Below are positions 28,301 through 43,300 of a DNA stretch of 64,000 nucleotides, in pieces. This DNA comes from Parelaphostrongylus tenuis. Lineage: Eukaryota; Nematoda; Chromadorea; Rhabditida; Metastrongylidae. Both the position numbers and the translations under genes were made by a program. The notes under the pieces were generated by a model. The model ran no database searches. It saw only the letters and a list, made by a program, of their open reading frames with translations, and was not told the origin of the DNA. Within the stretch, counting starts at the first letter, position 1; each line of letters begins with the position of its first letter. The stretch covers positions 62,001 to 126,000 of the forward strand of contig JAHQIW010001998.1 in the NCBI GenBank assembly GCA_019055375.1, in the 5' to 3' direction.

Positions 28301-31300
28301 TCCCGTCTTGTGCAACCCTAGTACTGCAGTACGTTGATTCTTATAATCCATAGTTTGAGCACATCTTAAGATAGGCAAGTAAATATAGCGGATTCTAGAT
28401 CAAAACTGAACAAAGAATTCAATAAAATTGTCATCATTAACGAAGAAAAAAACATACCCGTTCCCAAGACCGATTATCCATTGATCTCGGCATGCTTCAG
28501 TAACTCCTAATTTTCTTTTTGAGCCAGACACCAGACATTAATCTTTATTTAAGGGCTGACTTTTCGGCAGTCCGCCTTCTTCCGAGCCTGGTAAAGACAA
28601 GTTGTCCACAATTCAATTATTCAGACACATCTTTTACTTCTTTGGAAAAAAATCATTAGACCTAGATTTTGGTTGCACCTAGCACAAAATCAACTCTCAA
28701 CTAACTCACTGCTTTTTATATGTGTCCTACTGAATCATTCACATGTAAAAAGCGGTGAATATGTTGAAAGTTGATTTTGTGCTTGATGTGATTGAAACCT
28801 AGGTCTGGTAATTTTTTCCAATGAAGTAATGGAGGTGTTTGACCAATTGGATTGCGAAAAAACTTGACCTTTTCAGGCTCGGTAGAAGATGAACTGCCGA
28901 AACGTCAGCTGTTGAATAAGATTAATATAAGATCTCGTGTCTGGCTTAAGAGCAAAATTAGGAATTATAATATCAATGCTTGAAGGAACAGAATACAGAA
29001 TTATCACTTTTGCGCACCCTGAGTGTAATAGAGTACTCAACTGTGTTCAATTGGATATCTACCTGTAGGGTACCATATTCAGTGCAGTGAGTTATCTGAA
29101 GTTCTAATGGGCTCGTTTCATTAATCGTCGTTCAGTTTAGTAGACCCATATTCCTTCGTTGTTACTGACTTCTTGGAATGTTTAAAGTCAGTCGTTCACA
29201 TGTAAAATCAATAAGTTTCCTGTTGTTATGCAATTATTGTCAGGATTGATTAGGTGTGTATCCATATGTAACCTTAAAACAATGAAGTTTACAATCTTCA
29301 ATCTAACTAACTTGTCTGAGGCAATAAACTTTGAACATAACCGCTATAAGAGGCTTGTAGAATAGCGAACTGAAGAACAACGTGAGTTCTGTTTTTTACA
29401 GAACATTTAATTGCCGCATGTGTTTGCCGTACAACGCGACAGAATGAGGAAGTCAGCCTTGCAGCTGCACAAGATCTGCTTCTTCCAAAATTTGGACAAG
29501 AACATTTGGTAAGTTTACTTATTGTCTCCTAAATGACGCGTTTACTATGTATATCAATTTTTTTCATTTCTATTTTTCATGTTGGGAACAGAAGTCTAAC
29601 GTATTTGTGAGTACCTGTGTAATATCTGTATACGTATAATATGTGTAATATTTGTATATGTGATACTTGTGTTTTGAATACCTGTGTGCATGCATACCTG
29701 TATAATATACGTGTGCATATCTGAAGCCACAGCGGAGTGATAAGTGGTGCGGTTTTATCAGGAAAGGAAAGATTTGAACCCCCCTGCTAGCTCTATCGCA
29801 GTTCATGTATAAAGTCCTTAAACCGAGTACTTCAAACTGTAAGGACAGTTGGAAGCGACCAACATTCTGTGACAGTCATGAAGAAGAAGTGAAAACAGTA
29901 AATTAATGTGGGCATATATACAATTATACGCATACATACATATACACATATGTACATATATATTATATATTTTATATATATGTACATATGTTATATATAG
30001 GTACATATATATTAATAGCAAGAAGCATGCACTTGACTCAATGCGAAGTGTTGATTTACCGATAACTCCTGATATTTTATCGATAACGAAGGGGTTTGAG
30101 GCCCTGAAAAACTACATAGGAAAAGGCCTTGCTTTAGCGATATATGTATATATAAATATATATGTATATGTGTGTACATATATACATATATACAAGCTCC
30201 AGATAAAGCTTGATATACGTATATGTGTGTATGTATATATACATATATATATGTTTATATATATATTATATATATATATATAAATACAAGATGTACATAT
30301 CATGTATGTATATATATACTCATATCGCTAAAGCGGGGTCTTTTTTATGTGGTTTTTCAGGGCCTCAAGTCCTTTTGTTGTTAATAAAACACGAGCAGCT
30401 ATCGGTACACCGACACTCCGCATTGAGTCTAGTGCATAGTTCTTGCTTGTAGTTTGTATTGCTGTTATTATTACGAAAATTACGTTTAATTTCAAGTTTG
30501 TGAAAATTTACGAGTTCAAATTGATTTTTTGTTTGTATTCTGCGAGTGATTTAAGAAAATATTTTTCAATGTGTTCGATTTCAGCCGTTGCTGGTTGAGG
30601 AAGAGCTCACATTCTCAGATGATGATCTTATAAATATCTCAGATATCAGGAGAGATGACTTGATTGCACTACAGTCTGTCAGTATTATCTCTAGTTGCTG
30701 AAATAGCACGATCATTTGGAATTGAAAATTTATTTCCTAACCTTGCTTTACTAGACATCAGCTCGAGAGCGTTTGCGTCGGCACTCATTAACGGAAGGTC
30801 CAGGTTCGGCGAAAACGAACTACCTTGACAAACCAGCTTCAGTGAGTTTTTATTATCGATAATTATATTGCCTTCTATGAATACAATTTTAAGGTGCCGT
30901 TGCTGATGTTCTGCATGAAGTCGCTGTTAGTGCGTTTGAGCGCTTTTGTGTTGGACAGTCATCATTTGAGTGCGGAGGACAAGAGAAGTGAGTTTTTGAA
31001 AGAGGTGCTTTAGTACGAAAGAATGTTTCAAGCCTTTCAGAGGTCTGGTATGACATTCCAGTGGTATACCTTCGTTTATCGCTTGCCTCATCAGTACCCC
31101 ATGCCTTACCGCTCACTGCTACTACTAGTAAAAACGGTGCCGCAGATGTGTCAGTCTAGACAAAGTGAAATAACATTGATAAGTCGTAAGGCATGCGGTA
31201 CTGATGAAACATGCGAGAACGCCGAAACGGAGGTATACCACTGGAAATGCCATACCAGGCCTCTTAAAGGCTTAAAACTATAGGACTATGTTGAATATTT

Positions 31301-34300
31301 AAGCGACGTCTCAAACATACTCAGTTGGCATTTATTGTTAGACCTGTTTTATATATTATTTGGGTGGCTGCAAACTTTTGACAAGCATTATAATTTGTTC
31401 CGCCCAAATCAGAGTGCACTAGCAGAGCTCAGTGAGGTTATGTGCCGCACTTCCTCCTGTTCTGCCGACGTGATCCTAGCTGCAGATCTAGAATTTCTTA
31501 TTTTCTTCACAACTGTTATTGAATCGTGGTCCACTCGACGCTTCCTGTAGTCTTGCGATGGTCGGGTTAGAGCGTTCGCACCTGGAGTGAAGGACGGGAG
31601 TGTTCCAATATAGGCCTGTATTCAACTTCTCTACCCTGGAGGATGAGAGATTCAGTGATCTCATTGTGGGGTTGGATTAGCAGCATACTTGTGATGAACG
31701 GCATCAATACGCGCCCTACATGATCCTTAAGCTACTCTTATGTAGACCTTCGTCATCTGAGCGTATATTCAACAGTGTGACAGTGCCAAAATCCAAAAAG
31801 AAGTGATATTTTCCAAGATTTTTTACATTCAGAGCTGTGTCCATGTGCTGGCCTGTCGCGTGATGGCTGCCCTCGCAGTGAAGACAATTCTTCGTCTATT
31901 GTTGCGAAGTTCACTATCCACGTTAAATAGCGTTTCATCAGGTACATATCCAGGCGAAGATTTCCCAAAGGTATGCATCACTACGAATCTAATCTTTACG
32001 AAGTTTGAATGTACTAATAAAGAAACTGCACCGTTAACTCACGATCGCCTGGATCTGGAATACTAGGGTCTAGTTTGATATGAAACATGAAAATCAAGTC
32101 TAAAATAGTGGCCGACTTTGAATGACCGCTTAGCTATAGCCTGATTCATCCGAAATCTTATTAGCAGTTAGTCGACTTGCATTGGTTTTAGTGCATGTGT
32201 GGGATTATTTAGCACCTCGACTCTTTAGTGATAACTATTAGCGCAAAACGAGCTTAGTCATTGATAACAACTGTTAAGGTTGTTATCAATGTGTTATGTG
32301 GTCTATAATATAGAATCTTTAAACTAACACCCTGCGGATTTCTGTTTTTGTAAGTCTTACAAGTCGTACTTCTTATCTTATCAAGACTCATGTTGACCAG
32401 AAATGATCTTGTGTGAGGTAACTCTCATCCCTCAGTCTTTCGCTCACGGCATTTTACAAAGGTTGAATTATGTGGAGGGAAATTCATTCTAACCGTTTTG
32501 TCTACAGTTGTTCAAACCACTACAGCTTCTTGAATAAGGACGAAACGATTACGGTAAATAAGTCTAGCATATCGACAAAATATTCAACGGATATATCTCA
32601 CTGATCAAAGGGATCAGTCCTTTTTCGCGTAATCTTTGACCAAACTTACAAGGCAAGCGCGGTAAAAAATGAACGATCTGAACTAGGAACTTTACGTCAG
32701 CCGGCCTACTCGTCTAACCATTGATCAACCAGCTCCCGCTTATTCTAATATCTTGGCATCTTCAATGCTTCAGAAAACAAATCAAAGCCGAGACTGGTTT
32801 TAGTGTCTTTATCGCCTCCACAGTATAAAATTCTATGCATCTGGAATTAATAAAATTGTCTTCTGGGCAGATGTGTTTGTTGCCTGTTTGCTCTGGTTAA
32901 TAAGGTTTGATCTTAGCTGAGATACGTCACCTTGAAAGTGAAGATTGAGATGGAATTTTGATTTCTTGACCTTTTGATATGTTAGGCGTAGTTTTTACTC
33001 ATTGTATCAATTTCACGACATCGCATCATCTGGCTGGAGAGGTGTTTGATAGCTTCGTCTGGATGCCAAACATTGCGCTAAAATCTCCCTTCATTGTCAG
33101 CTGGCTGTTTTTGGATTCTTATCTCTCGGATAGTTTTTGTATCTGCTCAGATATGGTTCTCTGATTACGTGGGAGTTGTACTTAGTTGGAGAGAAAGTTT
33201 CCATCGTTTGATAAAACATTCAAAGTTTATGCATATATTTCGACAAATAACAACAACAAAAACTATTCTTCAAAAATACAGGCCATCATTATCCACCACT
33301 TTTTGCCATCGGTTCGCCAGATTTCGGATCTGCTCGTGGTACCACTCCTTCGGCTTTGAATCAAAAACTCTTGACATGCTTCTTCAACTTCATCGAAAGA
33401 TTCAAATTGGCGACCTTCCGAAGTGTTGCATTGATCGGAAAAGGCCGTAATCAGATGGCGCAACGTCCGACTATAGGGTGATGCGTAGAATCTCAACTCC
33501 GTCCAGTTCCTCAACTTTGCCTTGGTCTTCTTGGCTGTGTGTGGTTTTGCGTTCTCTTGATAAAACAAAGCGTACTTTCGACGAACAAGTTGTGGGTACT
33601 TCTCAGTCAACTTGTCCTTAACTCGGTTCAGCTGTTCGCAGTAAAGATCGGCATTGATGGATTTGCCATTCGGAAAAGTCAAAATTTCAAAATCCCTTCA
33701 AAATTCTACCAAACGCAAATAATGACCTTTTTGCCAAATCGATTTTGACGCGGTACGGATGGCGGTGTTTGACCTTTCAAAGTTCAACTTTGTTCCCTGG
33801 ACAGTTCCATTCTGCAGCAGATATAGAAAAATTTATATCAATAGATGCGCAAGAAGTAGACTTTCAAAAATATGAAAATCGCACACGATTCTGCGAAAAA
33901 ACAACATTTCAATCCAAACGATGGAAATTTCTTTCGAACCTAATATCAAATTTGGAATTCATGAGCAAACACCATTTTGTTGACTGTGCCGCAGCATCTG
34001 GAATAGCTGAAATCAGTGCAAGATAAGTGGTAGGATTAATATTGCAAGAGAGAAAGCCTTTAGACAGGATGATTCAAATTATTGGCAAGGTACCAAAGTG
34101 TTTATCACCAAATGCATCTTTTGTATCCGTAGCTATAAGAATATCATTTGTTTTTGGACCAGTTCAATATTATAATGATCAAATCTCAGCCTTTCGCCAA
34201 TGTTCCTCGTATGATTTGGAGCCGATTATCGTCAAATACTGCGTACTTGGATAGTCTGCTTGAAGTGATGCACCATGATGGTTGGCAGGTCAGTCTTCTG

Positions 34301-37300
34301 TTCTCTGTCTCTTGGTTTTTCAAGACATTTTGTGTTATAGGAAGAAAAATCATTTGGTCCTGCTTTTGAGTGGACATTAACCGACTTCACATTATTTGTA
34401 GCAGAATTTTGGCAACAATTAGGATTATCGAAGGTTTCCGCTTTTGATTACAATAGTGTCACCCTCAATGATGCGCTAAATGCTATCGGACTAGGTAAGT
34501 AATTATCCTATCAGAACTAAAATTCTCAGAGCAATACAAAGAGGAAAAATGTACATGCCATCTAATTAGCATTTTTGCGTTCAGCTTGAATCACCAAAAG
34601 TTCTGTAGACGTTGTGCAAAATTGTGAAAATCGTTCCAAAGTATTTCGTAAACTAATGTAAAACAAAATAGTGCGTTTTGTCGTCATAAAGCTTACGGAA
34701 ATTACTCGTACTTACTAATAACTGTTTTGATGTTGTGTATTGTGCTAGCGTTTGTTTCTTGAGATATACTTTGCGCATAATGCTTTTTGAAAACTCGGTC
34801 CACATTAATATTGTATTGATTTGAATTATGCTCCAAGAGCGTGAGATTAATATCGTATACTTCATAGTTCATAACGTGCCTATCACTCAGTGGTAGCAAC
34901 TACTGTCATCCATGTACAGACCACAGGCCTCTGAACCCATAATGCATTAATGGTTCATAGCGCATCGTATTAAATACCATGATTCTTCATGGCGAGATCA
35001 TAAACCCCCATCAGCAGTTGGCGGTGTCTGTCTAGAGCCGATAATCGAATGGGGCCACCCAAAAAGCGTTCTGGGCTATTACAGAAAAAGTCAGCTCTAA
35101 CAGTTTGAAAATCGTTATCTGGAAAGCACTGAAAAGTTGAGCAAGTTCCTTGGTTAGATGCTGCATGAATTCATTGAACATTGACGGATAGGTGATCTTC
35201 ACGAAATTTGTTCTGCACCTCTGCTTTACTTTTTCTTTCATTTCGTCACCCGACATCACATATGTCTTATGGTGTGGACTTCAGAACATCTTCCAATTGA
35301 TTCTTTCTCTCCCTTCCATCATCAACCAAACTCTTCGGACTTCTTTATGTTGGTTCTGCTACTCCTTCAAGGTTGTTTGTCTTCTTGAGGAATGTCGTTA
35401 AATGCTGAGAGAGTCGGTTCTGCTTGAAATTCTGAGGTAGTCGCGCTACTGCGTTCTCACGTGGGTTAGAGAGCGTAAACTTGTCCAAAACAAGTCTGGA
35501 ATCAATTCCGCAATTCAGAAGTGTAAGAGAATTCATGGCCTTGGCACAGCGTCATGCCATCGCATGAGTGGCTGAGCTTTCTTACGAAAAGATCACTCAC
35601 GCTGCGCCCAATACTCTTTAGGGCTTTTATCCTTATCTTATTTCACATGATTCGTTATCAGTGCTCTGCGGCTCCCAGCACTTCTTACATTTAATTTGAA
35701 TTCTTCATTCTGAAGGCCATCGAACATTTCGCGTTATTGCCGTACGTCGCCGTTTTTTGAAAAAATTGCTCAAAAGTAAGTATCAGGCGTATTGAAATTT
35801 GACCGTGGTAAAGAAACACTCGAAACGAAAAGTAAGATTTTTTACATCACCAGCCAAGAGCAAACGAGTGTACAACACTGCCAGTTCGGTGATTTCACCA
35901 CTTATCGTTGCTTTTAAAACGTTTGTTGTCGACTCTATATAAGTGGTAGGTCTCCGAGGAACTAACTGAACGAAAATGCACCGTGCAACTGACAAGGTGC
36001 AAGGTCGCAACACGTGTATTGCACTGCATAAGTGCCCATAACATACCACATCCATGGCTCGAAAATAACTATCAGGCATATTGAAATTTGAGCGTGGTCT
36101 CAAGAAACAGTAGAAACAAGAGGTTTTGAAAAAGTCTTCTCAGAACGCTTTAACGAAAGGAAAACATTTGTGTTTCACAAGCGCATATCTCTCACGATAC
36201 GAAGCTCTTTCTCTAGACTATTAGTATTAATCCGATGGCGTAACATTTAACGACTCTAACGCTGCGCTTCTTTGTGAAAAAACTTTTCTCTGCAGTGTAG
36301 CAAGAAAATGAAATTAATTCACATGTGCGAGCATGTGTTTGCTGGCTATTCAACGGGGTAGCTTACGGAGAGGGATGGCGGGGTTTCAACACGGCCATCG
36401 ATCTTGGGCGCCTCGATGAGTCACATGTGAAGTGCGGTTTTTGTTACTCAATTAGGAATTGTTTCTCTGCTTCGAAAGAAAGTAAACAGAACGTCAAATG
36501 ACTTTGATACTAAAAAAACTTTTCTACAGCTTTGGTTTTCCGCTTCCAGCAAAATAATAGTTGAATTGCGCGGCGATGTAAAACATAATTCTATCTTGAG
36601 TTTTACAGAGTTATAGAAGGGTCTTCTCAAAAAACGCCTGCATACCACACTAGACAGATGTTTCAGCTTTCGAATAATTACTGAACCTCTTGTGAAAAAT
36701 TCCGTTCTGATGGAAGGAAACGGTTTCTAATTTTATGTTACCAAATGGAGAAGAACCGAAATTTTTTATAGCAATTAAGAGCACTGTTACACTTATCGGT
36801 GTCGAGCTTTTATCGTGGTTGATCATTCGTCATAGATGTCTCTTCCATGACTTTTTATGACTAATCGCTAGCTTATGAAATATTGATGTAAAACCTCAAC
36901 TAGCCTGCTAAACTCTATAATGTTTCACATTAATATTTGTAATAGGCTTGGTGACCAGTTGATCTTGTCGAAGCAAGAAAGACTGGGAAACAATCAAGTG
37001 GGAAACTAATATGAATATATCTTTTAACGAATGACGCACACCATAGCATTTCCATACTTGGAGCTATCAGTTGATTACAAGAGTCCAGAAAGGAATTTTG
37101 TATCAACATAAACCACGAAGAAGGATTTTACCACCTATTAATATTATATAATTGTGAGAGTTTTAACATACGCATCCCTCTATATGCTGCGACATGCAGC
37201 GAACTAAAAATTTGTTGCGTGTGGTCTGCCTTTTTGATTGCTACGTTTCTTCCATCGTAGCATTTTAGGAACGTTTTTGACTTAGTGTTCGGTAGTCTTT

Positions 37301-40300
37301 GAAGCAAAGTAAAGCTGCAACTGTTATACTGCTAACAGAGGCTTGCATAATAGAGTGTATTTAAGATCAGTTGAGCGTTGTACCGGAACAAGAATGTATT
37401 GATTCGTGGATTCGACACTTCTCACCGTTTGTAATATGGAATTACAGTACTCCTCGAAAGGTAGGGGTTTTTTCACTGAATAATGTGCGTACGTCTTTCA
37501 AGCAGCTTAAACAGACCTTTAGTTATGTTATATATTTCATTATATATTATAATAGTCATATTTCATACATATATATGATTTCACACAATATATAAAGCGA
37601 ATGTGTTATTTGTGTACCGATATGAATACATATATACATACATATGTACATATACATAATAGTGTATTTGTCTTGCGAACTAAAGTCTTATCGAAATGCT
37701 ACTAGGTTTCCAATCTATTTTCAGCAGATTCCTTTGAAGAAACAATCGCCACAAAAACAATGAGTAGAATAATCAGCAAACATGTTATTATCTAAAAAAA
37801 ACGCAATTTTTCAAGATTTTGTCTAAAATATTATTTAGTCCCTAATGTTTTATTTGTATAAGTTTATCCTACTCTTACCAAATAGATCGTGCACACCCAA
37901 AATGCTATCCAATATATCATCCGATCGCAGAAATGTTCCTCAAACATGTATTCTTGAAAGTGCACACGAGATTTGCTTCCGTATACCCAAATACAACCTA
38001 AATAGTGATACTGTAGCTTCAAAAAGGATCATCATTGGGTACCAAATGTGTGTGATTCTGATTCTAAGTTCTTTTGCTTGAGGTATTTAACGAGGATCAG
38101 CTCATACACTTTATAGAGTTAGTATCAATATGCTCTTGAATGACGGTGTATTTGTTAACCTTAGTGGATATAAACATTCCCACTACAGCAACTGAGGTAG
38201 CTACCAAGTGTGTGTGTGCAGTGAATCATCTCTAATATCTGTAGACTTCAACACTGTATAGCTGTAGTATTCTAAGAGTCATGATCAACATTATGACAAG
38301 AACTAAGTGTCTTCATGTAGGGGATCTCAAAGTTATCAGCCACGATGCCATGAGGAACGAACTCAGGTGGAGGTTAAGGATACAGTCGTGGTGGAGAACC
38401 AGTTATCACAAGATTGCTGTAGTGGATTAGGGATAACTCTCCATATCTGCACTGGGTTGACTTGAACGTTCGTATAGCTTGGAAATTTATACATGAATTT
38501 CAAGCAAAATTGATAACAACTATCATTCAAACTGAAGGCCGTCGTTTTCTATGACTTTCTGCCATCGGTCCGCAAAGTTTCGGATTTGTTCGAAGTACCA
38601 CTCCTTCGCCTTTGGATCAAAGAACTCTTAACATGATTCTTCATCTTCATCGATGGATTAAATCAGCAACCCTTGGAAAAATGTTATCTAGATCCGAAAA
38701 GGCAAAAGTTGGGTGGAACGTGGCTTCTTGTGGACAAAGTTAAGCTGATGGAGATGAATTAGCACAGTTGTGTGATAAAGAGCAAGTTCGGTTGCCAATT
38801 TGCGAGCCCTTGACGCCAATTCGTCTTCCAAAGCAGCAATCATTTGACCTTCGTTGTTCAACTTTGTTGAACGACCTAAACTTGTCTTCCAGCTCAAGAT
38901 TTTTGGCATTAGAACGTTGAAACCAGCATCAAGCGACAGATTTGCTTATTGTGCCTTCCCCTTCAACTTCGTTGATTTCACCGAGTTCAGCTCGTTGTGA
39001 AAGTCCTTATGTGCAATAATGACATAATATAACACGAACTTCGATTGTATCGTTGAATATAGCGGACGCTTGGAAGTGAAAACGAAGGACGACTGATATC
39101 TAAGCCTTCAGTGGGAAAATCCCACATAAAAAACTGTGATACTCCCATGATATGCATAGAAGTTATATCATGCTAATTGAAGTGCCCCAGAACTTTCTTT
39201 CCAACCGTAGTAACTTGGAATGACGTGGAACGTAGCTTGTTGTCACCTTCTACGGATGAACACCGCATTTCCCAGGACGCCCAACACGCTACCAAGTATA
39301 GTGGTGGGTTCGACGAGTTATTCATTTATATCTTTTCTCTGAAAACGGGGACATAAAGGACTTCATCCACATACGGTGTCCGTGTACCTCGAGCAAGCGA
39401 CTATCAGCATTGGCGGGTGACTGGATATACGGATGATGACTTCGCCTGAGCTTAAATCATTTGACACTTGACGGGATTACAGGGAATACGAGCTATTTAA
39501 CAGTCATTTTTTAGTCATGTAATTGATTCAACTAAATGTCATGTAAAGAGGAAAGATCCGTTCACTAAGTAGTTCTATAAAGAATTGCACATATTGGGTT
39601 CATAGCACTTACCAAGTGTTAGCCATACGACGTTTGATACTATCACAAGTGCTTCACTAGCACGACAGCAAAGATCAAGAGACAAATTTCGTCGTCTGTG
39701 TTGAGGAGAAGGAATGAGACGAATAATACGTAATGTGGAGCTGACGATAATCAGTACTCCGGTCACTATCAGCCAAATCGGAATCATCGGTTGAATCGGA
39801 CAGAATGGAATGTTGAAAGTTCCTAAAATTTAGCTAATGTGATGTATTAGTACTTCAAAAATTGCGGTTATTTATGTATTTTTTTCTGGAAGCTACCTTT
39901 TGATCGATAGTTTGCGTAGATAGATTACCAAATGTTAGCTCGTAAGTTCAATGAACTGTGTAATTTCTTACCTATGAGTATCAATATGAAGGCTATTATT
40001 GAAAGAAGGATGAGTACGAAAATAGTCACTCCTGAATCAAAATTAAATGAACTGTGGCAAAGGTAGGGTTAATTTTGGAAAAAGGTGAAGAACGGACCAG
40101 ATGGTATTCTCTCATTAATGTAAGCTCCAAGATTCCGTCCTAGATCGGTTGTGTTATCAGAAGTGGACACAACATCGGAAAACCGATGATGTTTTCTTCT
40201 TGTGCCATTTGAGCTAACTGAAACATCAAATCAGTATGGCAAAGAACAGTGACGGCATTGAGTCACCGTAGGAAGTGGAAGTCTGTGAGGTTTCTAGAAG

Positions 40301-43300
40301 TGCGGTATCTTGTTCCATTGATTTTGATGGCCTTGCGTTGTTGAAGGCTGTGGTAAAAGGACGATCATCGATAGTTGGTGATGCCATTTGCCACACTTCT
40401 TCCTGCCTTAAACCATCTTAAATTTCGAGTAAAGAATATTTTGAGTAAATAACAGAGAGTATGCGTTAATAATCGATAATAAGCACAAAATATCAGAAAA
40501 TATTGGAGTTTTAAAAATTTAAATTTGCTATCTGATATTGAATGTTTCAAACGATGTGAAGCCTGAGGAGGTGTGGATATGATGTGAATACAGAAACGAT
40601 AGAAAGAATAAGAAAATCATGACTAGCTTTGATATCCGTCTGGTGTTATGTGATTCAATCGCATGCGAAAGGTGATGAATATTTGTGGAAATATAACTTA
40701 AGAAAATACTATTGCAACACTTGCCTAGTATCCCTCGTTGAGGGTGAGTAGCTCTGAGTGGAATGAGTGTTTTTGTCAAGTGGGAATATCTCAAACGCTC
40801 CTAGTTGTTCGGAGGTGTTAGATGAGAAGGTGGTGTTCTGGAAAGAATATATGCATACGAAGTAGTGCTGAGCGTGACTCGTGCACGCATGATAGATTAA
40901 GTAAACATTGTGTAATGGGTTCTAGTGTTGACGCATACCCCTGTTGGAAAGGATGTCACCTCACGTGGCAACGATCTGTTTTCCATAGCTCCTCGTGTGA
41001 TAGCTTGGATCGATAGCTGAAGAAACAATGCTTAATAATCAGCGATGGACTGATAGCGATGCATGAATGCAGAATAGTTGGCGAAGGCGTAGACAGCGTG
41101 CGAAGACTGCTTGGATAGGAGAGGTGGAATGCCAACAGCGCTGAGTCAACAATGAAACCATGTCAAAGGTGCGGTAGGCGCCTTTCAGCTTGAATGTCAG
41201 ACTTCACGAATGCATGTAAGCATAAACATAAATGGCTCATATATGATACAAATCGTTGAATCAGTCACATTTCTTGTTGTTAGAACTTGTCACCAGGTCA
41301 GTGAGATGCTAGTCGACCACACCGATGGACCACAACCGTAATGGAATTCGTAGTTGCATTTACAACGGCGAACAGCGTGCATAGAACGTGGATACTGGAA
41401 CCGTAGAATACAAAACGCGTTGCATGCAAAACTCTTCACATCACGTTGTGCATCAGACCATCACCAAATGCTTTGTTCATTTCGAAAATTCAGTAATGGG
41501 ATTGTTTACTTCTAGATGTGAGCTAGAAGCATAATTATATCTGAACTATACTGTAAGGAGAATTTCCAGTGGGCTGTGTTTTGTGTGATTCAATTAATAA
41601 TTAAGAGACACGAATAAGCCAGTCAGCGTGAATGGCGTTGTAGAAAAGCTCATTCAGTTCTGTGTAAAAACACTAGTTTTCCACTGTCCAGTCTAATGCT
41701 GGCGTACCAGTGCACACTTGTATGTTTTGTTTCCCTAGAAACTTTCTTATTTCAGGCATTCAGTATGGAACCGTTAACGTGGCGTCCATTTTTGTTGTTG
41801 GAGCTCCCACATGAATATGACGTGCTTTTTGCGAGATATTTCCAACGGCCATGTCTCAGCTGTGGCAAGGTAAGTTTTGTACACAGATATCCACGTGCAT
41901 ATGAGAGATCATGTTTTCTGATTGAGATTTCTTTTGAGGTCCCACAATTTCCGTTTGTCTGTCTTCTCTGCTCGAAATTAGTGTGTCTGGATTCTTGTTG
42001 CAACACTGCCAGTGTTGCGGGACACGAAGGCTCGTTGTCTACTAATGAAGTTGAAAGAGTTAGTTATTGAGTATATGGAATTTTGACTACATTGTCTTAT
42101 CTGATCTGTCATCGGATTTTCAAAGCGATTCATTGATGATCGAAAAAGTTAGATCACATCCAGAATATAATTCACAAATACTCGACTGATTCCGTATAGC
42201 ACATTTTTGAACACATTCCGTACTTAGAACACGTATTGTATTCGTGCTATCCCTTAAAGTAATTGTGATTGGAATTTTATTTTTACACGGCCCGTCATCA
42301 CAATTTACTTCAAGAATCCAGCAATTATTCCATCGGATTCGTTTGCGGCATCTGTTCTTCCCAGAGGTCTTTACATACTTCATATATTGCTTCGGCCTGT
42401 TGTTTGGCGATTTGATCCTGTTTACGAACGTCGTAAATACTGGTCGAGACAATTCTGCGTGCAATCTTCGAGGTAGCCGAGCCAAGGCGTTTCTGATTTG
42501 ATTGGTTGCAAAAGTTGGGGAAGGGGATCGAGAAAAACAATCAGATTTCTGAATATCAAATTCGCTTTCCTCCCCTCTCACATTTTATGTGGATTTTACA
42601 GCTCTTCATTTCGCACAGTTAGAAATATCTCAGCTTTTCCATTGTCACATTCCCGCCTCTGAGACCAGTATCTTTTTGATGAATTGAAGAATCGCGTTCC
42701 TTCATCTCTCATGGTCAATCGATAGCCCAGCAAAATCAGTCATGTAAAGGGCGTCAACCAGAGATGCTCTGTTCCGTGCTTAGAAATATACATGATACCT
42801 TTACTCGAATGAATTGATTGATATACATTTTGACTGGTGATTGATTGTTAGTTCACTTTCAATCGCTTCAATGAATCACAGTCATTAGATGTAATCTGTG
42901 GCATGATAAGTGTTGAATAGACTCAACATTAGCTTCAGAACTCCTTAATGATATTAGCAATGCGTTTTTTCAATGAATCATAGCAACATATAGCAAATGG
43001 TAGCATATATACCAATTAAATTCATATACCGATAGAATAAAATCCTTCTATATTGGTGGGGTCTTCTCAAGTCGTCAAGTTTTCTGGTTCGGGAAATGGT
43101 GTGGTCTATTGCCGAAGGATCATCAGGTCCGTAACAGCCGGAAATTCTTTCTTCCCAGTGTCGGTCGCACACTCATAGTCGTCTTCGCGGGTGTGTTATT
43201 TGGAAGATGAAATACTCTTGATCAAGAGTAGATATGATTTTGCTGTCTTATTTTCTAATTTCATCTCAGAAATGATTTTATGATAAAGTATGATTGTTTT

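Noticed and set aside
29906..30452. Tyr/Ile-rich ORFs on both strands
   Set aside because: Translations of the TA/CATA microsatellite.
34341..34494. Considered as a DDT domain of a BAZ/ACF1 chromatin protein
   Set aside because: The similarity was superficial. Phase and order place it in the UBR3 scaffold.
38160..38238. Possible last exon of the TMEM272-like gene
   Set aside because: The required phase hits a TAG within a CA repeat, and the peptide lacks the expected helix.
42120..42581. 153-codon minus-strand ORF with an ATG
   Set aside because: Rich in Arg/Asn with no domain. The overlapping frame from the acceptor at 42492 has far more protein-like composition.
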